Part shown: positions 35,930 to 45,804 of the stretch, in pieces
Numbering within the stretch: the stretch's first letter is position 1
How the letters are laid out: every line of letters begins with the position of its first letter
NCBI RefSeq assembly: GCF_017901175.1
Contig: NZ_CP072793.1
Location: forward strand, 62,001 to 126,000
Length of the DNA stretch: 64,000 bases
From: Thiothrix unzii
GTDB taxonomy: Bacteria > Pseudomonadota > Gammaproteobacteria > Thiotrichales > Thiotrichaceae
Direction of reading: 5' to 3'
The notes under the pieces: model-generated
The model's database searches: none
The model's input: only the letters and a program-made list of their open reading frames with translations
Told to the model about the DNA's origin: nothing
Made by a program: the position numbers and the translations under genes

Positions 35930-35942
35930 TTGGTAAGGCCAA
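35930..35942. promoter_or_regulatory. Candidate LldR operator 3, upstream of lldR
   Basis: TTGGT-AAG-GCCAA, an imperfect form of the operator core seen before lldP, 14 bp before the lldR start. The IS lies between it and operators 1 and 2. Confidence 0.45.
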
Positions 35943-35955
35943 AAGAGCGGAAGCC

Positions 35956-36714
35956 ATGAAGAAATTACGCATCGCCGAACAACTCACTCAACAACTGGAA
36001 CAAATGATCACCAGCGGACATTTCACGCTGGGCGAACGTTTGCCCGCCGAACGCGCCTTGGCGGAACAATTCGGCGTATCGCGCCCTTCCTTGCGTGAAG
36101 CCATCCAAACCCTGATCAGCCGGGGCTTGCTGGTTTCCAAACCGGGCGGCGGCACGTTTGTGGAAAACGATACCCCGCAAGCCACTGCACCGTGCAGCAG
36201 CCCCTTGGTCGAATTGTTCCGTGAAAACCCCGAATACCGTTTCGACGTGCTGGAAATTCGCCACGCCTTGGAAGGCAATGCCGCTTGGTACGCCGCCTTG
36301 CGTGCCACCGATGAGGACAAAGCCAATATCCGCGATTGTTTCGAGCGCATGATTCAACGTCACGGCAGTGCTGACCCGATGGACGAAGCCCGCGCCGATG
36401 CCGATTTTCATCTGGCGATTGTCGAAGCCTCGCACAATCTGGTGCTGCTGCACGTCATGAAAAACCTGTTTGAACTGCTGCAAAACAGCATTTCGCACAA
36501 TCTGGATAAGCTCTACACCATCCCGCGTGTGTTCGATCCGCTCAAGAATCAGCACCGCGAACTGATGGAAGCCGTCCTTGCCAGTGATCCCGAACGCGCC
36601 CGCAAAGCCGCGCAAGAACATCTGGCTTTTGTGGAAGATTCCCTCAAATCCATCGACGCTGACGAAGCCCGCAAGGTGCGTTCGCTGCGTCACCTAACAC
36701 TCGTAGGCAGGTAG
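35956..36714 (+). CDS. lldR: GntR-family lactate-responsive regulator
   Basis: A 252-residue FadR-subfamily regulator. The N-terminal winged helix (GERLPAERALAEQFGVSRPSLREAIQTLISRGLL, residues 24-57) is followed by a VSKPGGGTFV hairpin and the all-helical FCD ligand domain (VLEIRHALEGNAAWYAALRAT, ADADFHLAIVEASHN with metal-binding His/Asp, LKNQHRELMEAVLASDPERARKAAQEHL). With lutABC downstream and lldP/dld divergent, lactate is the likely effector. A longer frame begins at 35917 inside the IS target duplicate; the Met at 35956 has a GCGGAAG ribosome site and fits the family. Confidence 0.9.
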   Translation: MKKLRIAEQLTQQLEQMITSGHFTLGERLPAERALAEQFGVSRPSLREAIQTLISRGLLVSKPGGGTFVENDTPQATAPCSSPLVELFRENPEYRFDVLEIRHALEGNAAWYAALRATDEDKANIRDCFERMIQRHGSADPMDEARADADFHLAIVEASHNLVLLHVMKNLFELLQNSISHNLDKLYTIPRVFDPLKNQHRELMEAVLASDPERARKAAQEHLAFVEDSLKSIDADEARKVRSLRHLTLVGR

Positions 36715-36720
36715 GCTCCA

Positions 36721-37461
36721 ATGGCAACAAAACCCGATACCATCTACTTTTTTGGCACATGCCTAGTCGATTTGATGTACCCGCAAGCGGGTGTGTCAGC
36801 GATGCAATTGCTGCAACGTGCGGGGGTGAAAGTCATTTTCCCACCTGCACAAACCTGCTGCGGACAACCCGCTTGGAACTCCGGCTACCGCGACGAAGCG
36901 CGTTCTGTGGCACGGGCGCAAATCGCGCTGTTCCCCAAACCCATTCCCATCGTGATTCCATCCGGTTCGTGTGCGGGGATGATGAAAGTGCATTACCCCG
37001 AACTGTTTGCGGGGCAGCAGGATGAAGCACAAGCGGTGGATGTTGCCAGCCGCGTGTACGAACTCACCGAATTCCTCGTCGATGTGCTGAAAATCGAGTT
37101 GCAAGATTTGGGCGAACCGCTGACAGTGGCAGTACACACCTCTTGTTCTGCCCGCCGTGAAATGGGCGTTGCCGACAAGATCGAATCCTTGCTGGGGCAA
37201 CTCAGCAATGTGCAACGGGTGGAGCACGCCCGCAAACCCGAATGCTGCGGTTTTGGCGGCACGTTCGCGGTGAAAGAGCCGGAAATTTCGGCGGCGATGG
37301 TGCTGGATAAAGTGACCCACATCCGCAATACCGGCGTGGATCGTTTGATCAGTCAGGAATGCGGTTGCTTGATGAATATTGGCGGGGTAATGGCAAAGCA
37401 AGGCGATGCGCTTCCTCATCAGCATATTGCCGAGTTTCTTTGGGAGAGAACGCATGTTTGA
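36721..37461 (+). CDS. lutA: L-lactate oxidation complex subunit LutA/LldE
   Basis: A 246-residue Fe-S protein with two CCG domains: TCCGQPAWNSGY with its partner FFGTCLVD, and ECCGFGGTFAVK with HTSCSARREMG. It is one of three subunits of the flavin-independent L-lactate dehydrogenase complex that oxidises L-lactate to pyruvate. It follows lldR by 6 bp and precedes lutB after a gap filled by a repetitive element. Confidence 0.95.
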   Translation: MATKPDTIYFFGTCLVDLMYPQAGVSAMQLLQRAGVKVIFPPAQTCCGQPAWNSGYRDEARSVARAQIALFPKPIPIVIPSGSCAGMMKVHYPELFAGQQDEAQAVDVASRVYELTEFLVDVLKIELQDLGEPLTVAVHTSCSARREMGVADKIESLLGQLSNVQRVEHARKPECCGFGGTFAVKEPEISAAMVLDKVTHIRNTGVDRLISQECGCLMNIGGVMAKQGDALPHQHIAEFLWERTHV

Positions 37462-37463
37462 AG

Positions 37464-37559
37464 AAAATCCCCCTCAGTCCCCCTTTTTCAAAGGGGGAAG
37501 CCAGATGCGCCACCCCTCTTGTTCCCCCCTTTGCAAAAGGGGGGGTAGGGGGGATTTTT
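37464..37559. repeat. MITE-like palindromic element between lutA and lutB
   Basis: About 96 bp with similar ends (AAAATCCCCCTCAGTCCCCC on the left; the right end, reversed, reads AAAATCCCCCCTACCCCCCC). Two internal hairpins have stems CCCCCTTT/AAAGGGGG and CCCCCCTTT/AAAAGGGGGGG. It lies wholly in the 123-bp gap between the two genes and ends before the lutB ribosome site. Confidence 0.75.
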
Positions 37560-37584
37560 CCCCTTTGGCAGGAGACAATACGCT

Positions 37585-39000
37585 ATGACATCCACTTTCC
37601 GCCAAACCGTCCGCGCTAACCTCGCCAAGCCCGAAGTTCGCGCCAATTTCTACCGTGCGATGGATGGCTTGATGACGCGCCGCCTCGACCAATTCCCCGA
37701 CAAAGCCGAACTGGAACGCTTGCGCACCCAAAGCATGGCGATCCGCGCTAACGCTCTGAGCAAGTTGCCGGAATTGTTGGAAACCCTCGAAGCCAACCTG
37801 ACCCGCAATGGCATTCAAGTGCATTGGGCAGAAACCCCCGAACAAGGCAACCAGATCGTGCAAGCGATTTTGGAACGCCACAATGCCAAGTCGATTATCA
37901 AAGGCAAGTCGATGGTGTCGGAAGAAATGGGTATGAACCATTTCCTCGAAGCCTTGGGCATTGAGTGTTTGGAGTCCGACCTTGGCGAATTCATTATCCA
38001 ACTCGATGGCGAAACCCCGTCGCACATTATCATGCCCGCGATTCACAAAAACCGCATACAGATTGCCAAGTTGTTCCACCAAAAATTCCCCGACATTCCT
38101 TACACCGAAGACGTGGATGAATTGACGCAAACCGCTCGACGTATTTTGCGCGACAAGTTTTATGCCGCACCCGTGGGGCTTTCCGGCGTGAATTTCATGG
38201 TGGCAGAAACCGGCACGTTATGTTTGGTGGAAAACGAAGGCAATGGTCGGATGTCGACTACTGCGCCGCCAGTACACATTGCAGTCACGGGCATTGAAAA
38301 AGTCGTGGAAAGCCTGAGCGATGTGCCGCCGCTGTTGAGCATTTTGACGCGCTCGGCGACGGGGCAACCGATTACCACCTACTTCAATATGATTTCCAGT
38401 CCTCGCAAAGTGGGGGAGAAGGATGGCCCCGAAGAGGTGCATTTGGTGTTGCTGGATAATGGGCGTTCCAATATTTATAGTGATCCCGAATTGCTGGCGA
38501 CCTTGCGCTGTATTCGTTGCGGGGCGTGCATTAACCATTGTCCGGTGTACGTGCGCATTGGTGGGCACAGTTACGGCACGGTGTATCCGGGGCCGATTGG
38601 CTCGATTTTAGAGCCGCAAAAAGCGGGGCTGGATGTGCATGGTGAGTTAGCGCAAGCCTCGACCTTGTGCGGCGCGTGTAGCGAAGTTTGCCCGGTACGC
38701 ATTCCGATTCCGAGTATTCTCAACCGCTTGCGTTACGACGGGGTGCGTAAGGATGCTGCTAATACCAACACCGTGGGTTCGGGCAAACGCCGTACTTTGA
38801 GCGAGGCGGCAACTTGGAAAACCTGGGCATGGGCGGCGACGCATCCGACGATTTACCACGCAGGTTCGACGCTGGCGACGCGCTTCAAAGGCATGTTGCC
38901 GACGAATTTGGGCGCGTGGACGACGGTACGTAGTGCGCCAAAATTGGCGGAATCGACCTTGCACCAACAAGTAAAGAATCTGGGAGTCGACCATGAGTAA
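37585..39000 (+). CDS. lutB: L-lactate oxidation complex subunit LutB/LldF
   Basis: A 471-residue iron-sulfur protein. The N-terminal two-thirds is the LUD domain (SIIKGKSMVSEEMGMNHFLE, VAETGTLCLVENEGNGRM). Two [4Fe-4S] motifs follow: CIRCGACINHCPVY and CGACSEVCPVRIPIP. It carries electrons in the LutABC complex. AGGAGA lies 11 bases before the ATG. The gene overlaps lutC by 8 bp. Confidence 0.96.
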   Translation: MTSTFRQTVRANLAKPEVRANFYRAMDGLMTRRLDQFPDKAELERLRTQSMAIRANALSKLPELLETLEANLTRNGIQVHWAETPEQGNQIVQAILERHNAKSIIKGKSMVSEEMGMNHFLEALGIECLESDLGEFIIQLDGETPSHIIMPAIHKNRIQIAKLFHQKFPDIPYTEDVDELTQTARRILRDKFYAAPVGLSGVNFMVAETGTLCLVENEGNGRMSTTAPPVHIAVTGIEKVVESLSDVPPLLSILTRSATGQPITTYFNMISSPRKVGEKDGPEEVHLVLLDNGRSNIYSDPELLATLRCIRCGACINHCPVYVRIGGHSYGTVYPGPIGSILEPQKAGLDVHGELAQASTLCGACSEVCPVRIPIPSILNRLRYDGVRKDAANTNTVGSGKRRTLSEAATWKTWAWAATHPTIYHAGSTLATRFKGMLPTNLGAWTTVRSAPKLAESTLHQQVKNLGVDHE

Positions 39001-39643
39001 TACGGCACGCGCTAATATTCTTGCTCGTTTGCGCGAACCGCAACGCCCGGATTGCGGCTTTAACGAACGTGATTACCTGAGCCGTTACGATTGGGATACG
39101 GCGGAACGAGTACGCCGCTTTACCGAACGCATGGTCGCAGTACGCGCCGAAGTACATCACGCCACACCCGAAACGTGGTTGGATGTCGTCAGTCAGGTGT
39201 GTGCAGCCAAGGGTTTAAGCAACCTGTTAGTTTCGCCGGAAACCATGCTGGGTAAACAGCTTCACGCACAAGCCGACCGCTTTCCTGCCCTAAAAACCTA
39301 CGACCAGCCCATTGAAAGCTGGAAACAGGAGCTGTTTTACGGCGTGGATGCGGCTTTCACGGGCACGTATGGCGGGATTGCGGAAACGGGAACGTTGATC
39401 GTGATGCCGAGTGCGGATGAACCGCGTTTGATGTCGCTGGTTCCACCGGTGCATATTGCGGTGTTGGAAGTAGATAAGTTGTACACCACATTTGCGGAGG
39501 CTGTGCAGGCGCAAGGCTGGGTGCAAGCGGGAATGCCGACGAATGCGTTGCTGATTTCGGGGCCGTCGAAGTCGGCGGATATTGAGCAGACGTTGGCGTA
39601 TGGGGTGCATGGGCCGAAAGAGTTGGTGGTGATATTAATCTGA
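38993..39643 (+). CDS. lutC: L-lactate oxidation complex subunit LutC/LldG
   Basis: A 216-residue LUD-domain protein ([45 protein letters not shown]), the third subunit of the LutABC L-lactate dehydrogenase. It overlaps lutB by 8 bp. With dld on the other side, the cell can use both lactate isomers. Confidence 0.95.
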   Translation: MSNTARANILARLREPQRPDCGFNERDYLSRYDWDTAERVRRFTERMVAVRAEVHHATPETWLDVVSQVCAAKGLSNLLVSPETMLGKQLHAQADRFPALKTYDQPIESWKQELFYGVDAAFTGTYGGIAETGTLIVMPSADEPRLMSLVPPVHIAVLEVDKLYTTFAEAVQAQGWVQAGMPTNALLISGPSKSADIEQTLAYGVHGPKELVVILI

Positions 39644-39659
39644 GGGATGCGCTACTATT

Positions 39660-41723
39660 GTGCATATGAAACCCTTGCTCCTCATTCTCCTGTATGGTCT
39701 GTTGATCTTTTCAACGGCGAATACGCCAGCTATTGAGCAAATTCCGCCATCCGCTGCTATTGCTTTAAGCAAATCCGAACAAGCATGGCTAAAGCAACGC
39801 CAAGGCGCACCCCTGCGCTATTGCTTTAGCCCCGTCTGGAAGCCCTACGACTTCCTAGAGGGTGGCAAGCACAAAGGCATTTTTTCCGACTACCTCCAAC
39901 TCTTTTCCCAGCGGCTGAATATCCCGTTGCAGCCGGTGTTGAGCAATACGTGGGGTGAAGCCTTGCAGTTTGTTCGCGAAGGTAAGTGCGATTTCCTTTC
40001 TGGGGCGGTCAAAACGCCAGAACGTGAAGATTTTTTGTCCTTCACCACGCCTTATTATCAAACGTCGCATGTTTTGCTCGCCAAATCCGGGCGGCCGTTT
40101 GTCCAGTCGTTGGCGGATATTGCGGATCAAAAAATCGTTATTCCCACCGGAGGTGCAATTGGCAAACAGTTGCGTCAAGACTACCCCAATACCACTTTTA
40201 TTGAAGCGGAAACCCCCGATGAACTGTTTGAAATGGTGGAAAACGGTGGGGCTTACGCTGGCGTGGCTTCGTTTGCGCACGGTATCCAGATTATTCAGCA
40301 GGGGCTATACAATTTAAAGATCATTGGCAAACTGGATTACGATTACCCGATTTCGATTGCAGTGCGCAAAGATTCCCCGCCATTGCTGGGTATTATGCAA
40401 AGAGCCGTCGACTCTTTGACGCAAGCCGATCACGAGGCAGTTAAGCGTAATTGGAATTCGGTCTACGTGGTTGAAACGACGGATTATTCCTTGTTGTGGA
40501 AACTCGTTATCGGTGCAACCCTGATTTTGTTGGGCAGCATTTATTGGAACCGCAAACTGACCCGTTTGAATACCGCGCTGCAACAAGCTAAGGAGGAGGC
40601 GGAACGCGCGAATCAAGCTAAAAGTGAGTTTCTGGCGAATATGAGCCATGAAATCCGTACTCCGATGAATGCGATGATTGGTTTGGGGTATTTGCTGCAA
40701 CAAACGGATTTGACCGCACAACAAGTGGATTACCTGAACAAAATGCAGTCGTCCTCCAAGATGTTGCTGGGGATTATCGACGATATTTTGGATGTGGCGA
40801 AAATCGAAGCGGGCAAGCTCGCGCTCAATCCTACAGCGTTCCGACTCAGTAATGTGTTGCAGCAAATAACCTATTTGTTTGAAGAACAGGCGCGGCAAAA
40901 AGGCTTAGGGTTTCAAATTCAAGTGGCGGAGGATGTGCCAACTTGTTTGGTTGGCGACCCGCAACGTCTTGCGCAGATTTTGCTGAATTTGGTGAGTAAT
41001 GCTATTAAATTCACCGAGGCGGGTGAAATTGCCATTCGTATTGGGCTGTTAGCGATACGGGATGCGCAAGTGCGGTTGCAATTTACGGTGAAAGATACCG
41101 GCATTGGGATTAGTCCAAACCAACAGGCAAAGCTGTTTCAACCCTTTGCACAGGCCGATAGTTCCTTGTCCCGACGGCATGGCGGGAGCGGCTTGGGATT
41201 GGTGATTAGTCAATCGTTAGCGCGGTTGATGGCGGGTGATATTACGCTGGCAAGCCAGTTAGGGCAGGGGAGTACGTTCGTTTTTACCGCTGCATTTGCG
41301 ACGTGTACGGATGCGCTACCCGTTGATACCGCCGCAAACGCGATAGTCACGAATTTCAATACCGTGCAGGTTTTGCTGGTGGAAGATGATCCGCTGAATC
41401 AGATGGTAGCGGGGGCATTGCTGGGCAAATTAGGGGTAAGTGTTACCGTGGCAAACAATGGCGTAGAAGCCATTGAAATGCTGGAACAGGCGACGTTTCA
41501 GCTTGTTTTTATGGATATTCAAATGCCCCAAATGGATGGTTACGAAGCTGTGCGGCTGATTCGCCAACGCCGCGAATGGCAGCATTTGCCGATTATTGCG
41601 ATGACGGCGCACGCGATTTCTACCGAACGTGCCAAATGCATTGCGGCGGGGATGAGCGATTACCTCACCAAACCCATTGACCCCCCAAGATTGGCGGCGA
41701 TGCTCTCGAAGTGGATAGTGTAA
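39660..41723 (+). CDS. Hybrid sensor histidine kinase with periplasmic solute-binding domain
   Basis: A 687-residue hybrid kinase. A signal peptide (residues 1-23) is followed by a periplasmic SBP_bac_3-type domain ([51 protein letters not shown]), a single membrane span near 278-297 ([19 protein letters not shown]), HisKA with the phospho-His in [10 protein letters not shown] near 331, a HATPase domain ([23 protein letters not shown]) and a C-terminal receiver with Asp near 618 ([13 protein letters not shown]). It resembles EvgS/BvgS-like sensors of small molecules. The start at 39660 or Met at 39666 are equally possible. It follows lutC by 16 bp, so a lactate-related signal is conceivable. 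Confidence 0.92.
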   Translation: MHMKPLLLILLYGLLIFSTANTPAIEQIPPSAAIALSKSEQAWLKQRQGAPLRYCFSPVWKPYDFLEGGKHKGIFSDYLQLFSQRLNIPLQPVLSNTWGEALQFVREGKCDFLSGAVKTPEREDFLSFTTPYYQTSHVLLAKSGRPFVQSLADIADQKIVIPTGGAIGKQLRQDYPNTTFIEAETPDELFEMVENGGAYAGVASFAHGIQIIQQGLYNLKIIGKLDYDYPISIAVRKDSPPLLGIMQRAVDSLTQADHEAVKRNWNSVYVVETTDYSLLWKLVIGATLILLGSIYWNRKLTRLNTALQQAKEEAERANQAKSEFLANMSHEIRTPMNAMIGLGYLLQQTDLTAQQVDYLNKMQSSSKMLLGIIDDILDVAKIEAGKLALNPTAFRLSNVLQQITYLFEEQARQKGLGFQIQVAEDVPTCLVGDPQRLAQILLNLVSNAIKFTEAGEIAIRIGLLAIRDAQVRLQFTVKDTGIGISPNQQAKLFQPFAQADSSLSRRHGGSGLGLVISQSLARLMAGDITLASQLGQGSTFVFTAAFATCTDALPVDTAANAIVTNFNTVQVLLVEDDPLNQMVAGALLGKLGVSVTVANNGVEAIEMLEQATFQLVFMDIQMPQMDGYEAVRLIRQRREWQHLPIIAMTAHAISTERAKCIAAGMSDYLTKPIDPPRLAAMLSKWIV

Positions 41724-41760
41724 TATATAACCTAGTTGTTCTAACCAAGGGAGTATTACG

Positions 41761-42003
41761 ATGAATGTTCAAATCAATGTCGACATGTCACCGGAAGAGT
41801 TGCGCCGCCTGATGGGGTTGCCGGATGTGCAGGAATTCAACCAGAAAGTCATGGAGCAAATGCTGCAAAAAATGAAGGAAGGCGCGGAAGGTTTTGATCC
41901 CACCAGTATTTTTCAATCCAGCATCGGTACTAATGTGGATGCGATGAAGTCATGGATGAATCTGTTTGGCAATTTCGCCAGCGGCAAGAGTGCTGAGAAA
42001 TAA
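41761..42003 (+). CDS. DUF6489-like small protein
   Basis: An 80-residue soluble, largely helical protein (MNVQINVDMSPEELRRLMGLPDVQEFN...) that resembles the DUF6489 family. No function is known. It carries a helix-forming MEQMLQKMKEGAEGFDP segment and a hydrophobic C-terminal NLFGNFASG. The ATG follows AAGGGAG by 7 bases. It stands alone between the kinase and rph. Confidence 0.75.
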   Translation: MNVQINVDMSPEELRRLMGLPDVQEFNQKVMEQMLQKMKEGAEGFDPTSIFQSSIGTNVDAMKSWMNLFGNFASGKSAEK

Positions 42004-42075
42004 CTCCATGAAACCCATCCCAAGGATGCGTATAATCGCCCGCTTAAATACGCAATACACCATGAAGGAATCCCG

Positions 42076-42792
42076 ATGAGGCCAAGCGAACGTGCTCCCG
42101 ACCAAATGCGAACGGTCAAATTTACCCGTCATTACACTTGCCACGCGGAAGGTTCGGTGCTGGTTGAGTTTGGCAACACCAAAGTGTTGTGTACTGCGAC
42201 GGTGGAAGACCGTTTGCCAGGTTGGTTGAAAGGTAAAGGGCAGGGCTGGGTGACGGCAGAATACGGGATGTTGCCGCGCTCCACGGGTTCACGCACCGCC
42301 CGCGAAGCTGCCAAAGGCAAACAAGGCGGACGCACGATGGAAATCCAGCGATTGATCGGGCGTTCGTTGCGGGCAATGGTGGATTTGGAAGCCTTGGGCG
42401 AATTTCAAATCACCCTCGATTGCGATGTGTTGCAAGCCGATGGCGGCACGCGCACTGCGTCCATCAGCGGTGCTTACGTGGCATTGTGCGATGCGGTAAC
42501 CTGGTTACAGCAAAATCGTCGTCTCAAGAAAAACCCGTTGCATGGGCAAATTGCTTCGGTGTCGGTGGGGATTTTTGATGGCGTGCCGGTGCTGGACTTG
42601 GATTACGATGAAGATTCCAAAGCCGAAACCGATATGAATGTGGTGATGAATGAAGCAGGGCAATTCATTGAGTTGCAAGGCACGGCAGAAGGTCATGCGT
42701 TCCGCCGCGATGAGTTGGATGCGATGTTGGTGTTAGCCGAAAAAGGCATTCGTGAAATCATGCAAGCACAACGTGAGGCATTAGCAGGATGA
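42076..42792 (+). CDS. rph: Ribonuclease PH
   Basis: A 238-residue phosphorolytic exoribonuclease that trims tRNA 3' ends. It starts with the typical [41 protein letters not shown] region and has the phosphate-binding [14 protein letters not shown] and [14 protein letters not shown] segments, and [16 protein letters not shown] near the active site. It overlaps rdgB by 4 bp. Confidence 0.97.
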   Translation: MRPSERAPDQMRTVKFTRHYTCHAEGSVLVEFGNTKVLCTATVEDRLPGWLKGKGQGWVTAEYGMLPRSTGSRTAREAAKGKQGGRTMEIQRLIGRSLRAMVDLEALGEFQITLDCDVLQADGGTRTASISGAYVALCDAVTWLQQNRRLKKNPLHGQIASVSVGIFDGVPVLDLDYDEDSKAETDMNVVMNEAGQFIELQGTAEGHAFRRDELDAMLVLAEKGIREIMQAQREALAG

Positions 42793-43400
42793 GTCAGCGG
42801 ATTGTTTTAGCCTCCGGGAATGCCGGAAAGTTGCGTGAATTCAATGCCATGATGAGCGATTTGGGTTTGGAATTCGTGCGTCAAAGCGAATTCGGGGTCA
42901 GTGATGCGGATGAAACCGGGTTAACTTTCGTCGAAAACGCCCTGATTAAAGCCCGTCATGCAGCACAAGCTACCGGAATGCCCGCGATGGCGGATGATTC
43001 CGGCATTGTCGTGGATGCACTCGGTGGTGCGCCGGGGTTGTACTCCGCACGTTATTCCGGTGCAGGTGATGCTGCCAATAACACCAAGTTACTTGAAGCG
43101 TTAAAAGATGTGCCGGATGCGCAGCGTACCGCGCGGTTCTATTGCTGCATCGTGTATTTACGTCATGCCGACGATCAATTGCCCATCATTGCGGAAGCGA
43201 GTTGGGAGGGCAGAATCTTGCATGAGTTGAGTGGTGCAAACGGGTTTGGCTATGACCCGTTGTTTTATGTGCCGACTCACGGCTGCTCTTCCGCTGAATT
43301 ACCGCCGGAAGAAAAAAACCGTATCAGTCATCGCGGACAGGCATTACGCAAACTGCATAAGTTATTGGCAGTTCCCTCTCCCCTTGAGGGAGAGGGGTAG
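42789..43400 (+). CDS. rdgB: XTP/dITP diphosphatase RdgB with repeat-derived C-terminus
   Basis: A 203-residue HAM1/RdgB pyrophosphatase that removes non-canonical purine nucleotides. Motifs: [13 protein letters not shown] at the N-terminus, [43 protein letters not shown] and [11 protein letters not shown]. The last ten residues ([10 protein letters not shown]) and the stop codon come from a palindromic repeat (43375-43410), after the natural family end at about ALRKLHKLL. The catalytic parts are untouched. Confidence 0.96.
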   Translation: MSQRIVLASGNAGKLREFNAMMSDLGLEFVRQSEFGVSDADETGLTFVENALIKARHAAQATGMPAMADDSGIVVDALGGAPGLYSARYSGAGDAANNTKLLEALKDVPDAQRTARFYCCIVYLRHADDQLPIIAEASWEGRILHELSGANGFGYDPLFYVPTHGCSSAELPPEEKNRISHRGQALRKLHKLLAVPSPLEGEG

Positions 43401-43410
43401 GGTGAGGGGT
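43375..43410. repeat. Palindromic repeat spanning the rdgB stop and gmhB start
   Basis: CCCTCTCCCCTTGAGGGAGA followed by GGGGTAGGGTGAGGGG. The same type is found at 7579-7616. It provides the rdgB stop codon (TAG, 43398-43400), a purine-rich ribosome-site-like run and the GTG start of gmhB (43402). Confidence 0.8.
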
Positions 43411-43944
43411 ATAAACAAACTTATTATCCTCGACCGCGACGGCGTAATTAACGAGGATTCGGATAATTTCATCCGCAGCGTGGCTGAATGGATCCCAATT
43501 CCCGGCAGCATTGAAGCAATGGCGCGGCTGTATCACGCGGGTTACACCTTGGCGGTGGCGACCAATCAATCGGGTATCGCACGCGGCTATTACAGCGTGG
43601 AAGAATTGGATGCGATGCACGCCAAGTTACGCGGATTATTGGCGGCACACGGCGCGGAAATTGCGTTGATTGCGTATTGCCCACACCTAGGCGAAGCGCA
43701 GTGCGCGTGTCGTAAACCCAAACCGGGCATGATGTTCGATATTGCGCAACAGCTTGGCGCGGATGTGACGCAAGCGGTAGTGGTGGGGGATTCGTTACGC
43801 GACTGGCAAGCCGCCGCAGCAGCGGGCGCGGGTTATGTGCAAGTGCGTACCGGCAAAGGCGAGCGCACCTTAGCTGATGGGCGTTTACCCGCCGATATAC
43901 CTGTGTTCGACAATCTGGCACACTACGTCGATTCACTCCTTTAG
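43402..43944 (+). CDS. gmhB: D-glycero-beta-D-manno-heptose 1,7-bisphosphate 7-phosphatase
   Basis: A 180-residue HAD-superfamily phosphatase of the ADP-heptose (LPS core) pathway. The nucleophile motif is LIILDRDGVINEDS, followed by YTLAVATNQSGIARGYY, the zinc-binding CPHLGEAQCACRKPKPGM (one His and three Cys) and VVVGDSLRDWQAAAAAG. No ATG exists near the start; the GTG at 43402, inside the palindromic repeat, gives the expected length and is preceded by GAGAGGGGTAGG. Confidence 0.93.
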   Translation: MRGINKLIILDRDGVINEDSDNFIRSVAEWIPIPGSIEAMARLYHAGYTLAVATNQSGIARGYYSVEELDAMHAKLRGLLAAHGAEIALIAYCPHLGEAQCACRKPKPGMMFDIAQQLGADVTQAVVVGDSLRDWQAAAAAGAGYVQVRTGKGERTLADGRLPADIPVFDNLAHYVDSLL

Positions 43945-43960
43945 CAAAAGTACACAACGC

Positions 43961-44704
43961 ATGAACGCATTAAATACATTCTGGTTGGGGTTGCGGGCTG
44001 CCATTTATTGGGCGGGTTCTGTGGTCAGCACTTTGTTGGTTGGCGGTATGATGATGGTGGTGCTGTGGGCATTGCCGGATAAAGTGCGTTACCCGGCTGT
44101 CACCTTGTGGAATCGTTTCAATGTGTGGTGGCTGGAAGTGACTTGCGGGGTCAAATACCGGGTGTTAGGGCGTGAAAACATCCCGGCGCAAGGTGCGTTT
44201 CTGATCATGGCAAACCACCAGTCGACTTGGGAAACTTATGCCTTGCCGGTAATTTTTCCGCAGCGTTTGACTTGGGTGCTGAAACAAGAGTTATTGAAAA
44301 TTCCGTTTTTTGGCTGGGGTTTGCGTATGCTGCGTCCGATTGCGATTGACCGCAGCGCGGGGCGTGCCGCGATTAAACAAATGAGTCAGCAGGGGAAAGC
44401 CTTGCTGGAAGCCGGTATTTGCGTGGTTATTTTCCCGGAAGGCACTCGCATTGCCCCACCGGAAACCGGCGAATTCAAAATCGGTGGCGCATTGATGGCG
44501 GCACAAATCGGTGCTTTGGTGGTTCCGGTGGCACACAATGCCGGGGAAAGCTGGCGGCGGCACGCTTGGATCAAAAAGCCCGGTACGATTACCGTGAGTA
44601 TCGGCGAGCCATTGTTAACCAAAGGCATGAAAGCTGACGCAATTAATCAGCACGTCAGAGGCTGGATTGAGGCTGAAAAAGCTCGTATGAATAAATACGA
44701 ATAA
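43961..44704 (+). CDS. plsC: 1-acyl-sn-glycerol-3-phosphate acyltransferase
   Basis: A 247-residue membrane-bound acyltransferase making phosphatidic acid. Motif I is MANHQSTWETYALP (HX4E form of the usual HX4D), motif II lies in LKQELLKIPFFGWGLRMLRPIAIDR, motif III is VVIFPEGTRIAP and motif IV VVPVAHNAGESW. One N-terminal hydrophobic span. It follows gmhB by 16 bp; rph-rdgB-gmhB-plsC probably form one transcript. Confidence 0.93.
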   Translation: MNALNTFWLGLRAAIYWAGSVVSTLLVGGMMMVVLWALPDKVRYPAVTLWNRFNVWWLEVTCGVKYRVLGRENIPAQGAFLIMANHQSTWETYALPVIFPQRLTWVLKQELLKIPFFGWGLRMLRPIAIDRSAGRAAIKQMSQQGKALLEAGICVVIFPEGTRIAPPETGEFKIGGALMAAQIGALVVPVAHNAGESWRRHAWIKKPGTITVSIGEPLLTKGMKADAINQHVRGWIEAEKARMNKYE

Positions 44705-44727
44705 ATTTATGGATATGGACGTTTTCA

Positions 44728-45777
44728 ATGAAGGTCATCAAGCCTGATATTACCTTTGAACTTCTCAATCTTATTGCTGAAATTGACGAGTTCAAGGGTG
44801 GTTGGCGTACTTACCAGAATTTAGCACCTGAACGATTGGAAGCTTTACGCTGGGTGGCGACAGTGGAAAGTGTCGCTTCCTCCACCCGTATTGAGGGTGT
44901 GAAACTGACTGATCGTGAAGTGGAAAACCTGCTGCAAAATCTGGAGCAACGCCAGTTCAGCACTCGCGATGAGCAAGAGGTGGCAGGTTACGCCGAAGTC
45001 ATGCAACTGCTGTTTGAGTCGTACAGCAGCATTCCCCTGACCGAAAACCATATCAAGCAGTTCCATACCCTGCTACTGAAATACAGCGACAAAGACGAAC
45101 GCCACCGGGGAGCGTACAAAATCCTCTCCAACAGCGTGGCTGCTTTCAGTGCGGACGGTAAGGAAATCGGCATTATTTTTGAGACTTCCAGCCCGTTTGA
45201 AACCCCACTGCAAATGCAGGAACTGGTGGAGTGGACAAACCAAGCCCTGCTTGACCGTTTCTTGCATCCTTTGATAGTTGTCGCGGTGTTTGTGGTGCGC
45301 TTTCTGGCGATTCACCCCTTCCAAGACGGTAATGGCAGGTTATCGCGCATTCTCACCACACTACTGCTATTGAAGGCCGGTTATGTGTATGTGCCTTACA
45401 GCTCCTTGGAAAGTGTGGTGGAAGCTAACAAGGATGGCTATTACTTGGCACTGCGTCGCACCCAATCCACCCTTAAAAGCGATGCGCCAGAGTGGGGACA
45501 TTGGCTGCTATTTTTCCTACGTTCCATGAAAAAGCAAAAAGATAACTTATTGAAAAAAGTCGAGCGGGAACGCCATTTCTTGCAAGCACTACCTCAACTC
45601 TCAGCAGATATTTTGGAACTCGCACGGGAAAACGGCAGGATCACCACCGGGGAAGTTTTGTTGGCTACTCAAGCTAACCGAGCCACTATTAGGAAGCGGC
45701 TGGAAGAATTGGTACGTAGCAAGTTATTGCAACAACACGGTCAGGGTAAAGGAACGTGGTATTCACTGCCCCACTGA
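44728..45777 (+). CDS. Fic-domain AMP transferase with N-terminal inhibitory helix
   Basis: A 349-residue Fic protein. The catalytic loop is HPFQDGNGRLSR (His near residue 195), complete for nucleotide transfer, normally AMP onto a hydroxyl of a target protein. The self-inhibitory helix motif (S/T)XXXE(G/N) appears as SSTRIEG near residue 51, so it is class II. The C-terminal part is a winged-helix-like region (ITTGEVLLATQANRATIRKRLEELV). The target is unknown. It lies 23 bp after plsC but is probably an accessory gene. Confidence 0.92.
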   Translation: MKVIKPDITFELLNLIAEIDEFKGGWRTYQNLAPERLEALRWVATVESVASSTRIEGVKLTDREVENLLQNLEQRQFSTRDEQEVAGYAEVMQLLFESYSSIPLTENHIKQFHTLLLKYSDKDERHRGAYKILSNSVAAFSADGKEIGIIFETSSPFETPLQMQELVEWTNQALLDRFLHPLIVVAVFVVRFLAIHPFQDGNGRLSRILTTLLLLKAGYVYVPYSSLESVVEANKDGYYLALRRTQSTLKSDAPEWGHWLLFFLRSMKKQKDNLLKKVERERHFLQALPQLSADILELARENGRITTGEVLLATQANRATIRKRLEELVRSKLLQQHGQGKGTWYSLPH

Positions 45778-45804
45778 CGATTCCCGTACTAAACCAAGGA
45801 AGGC

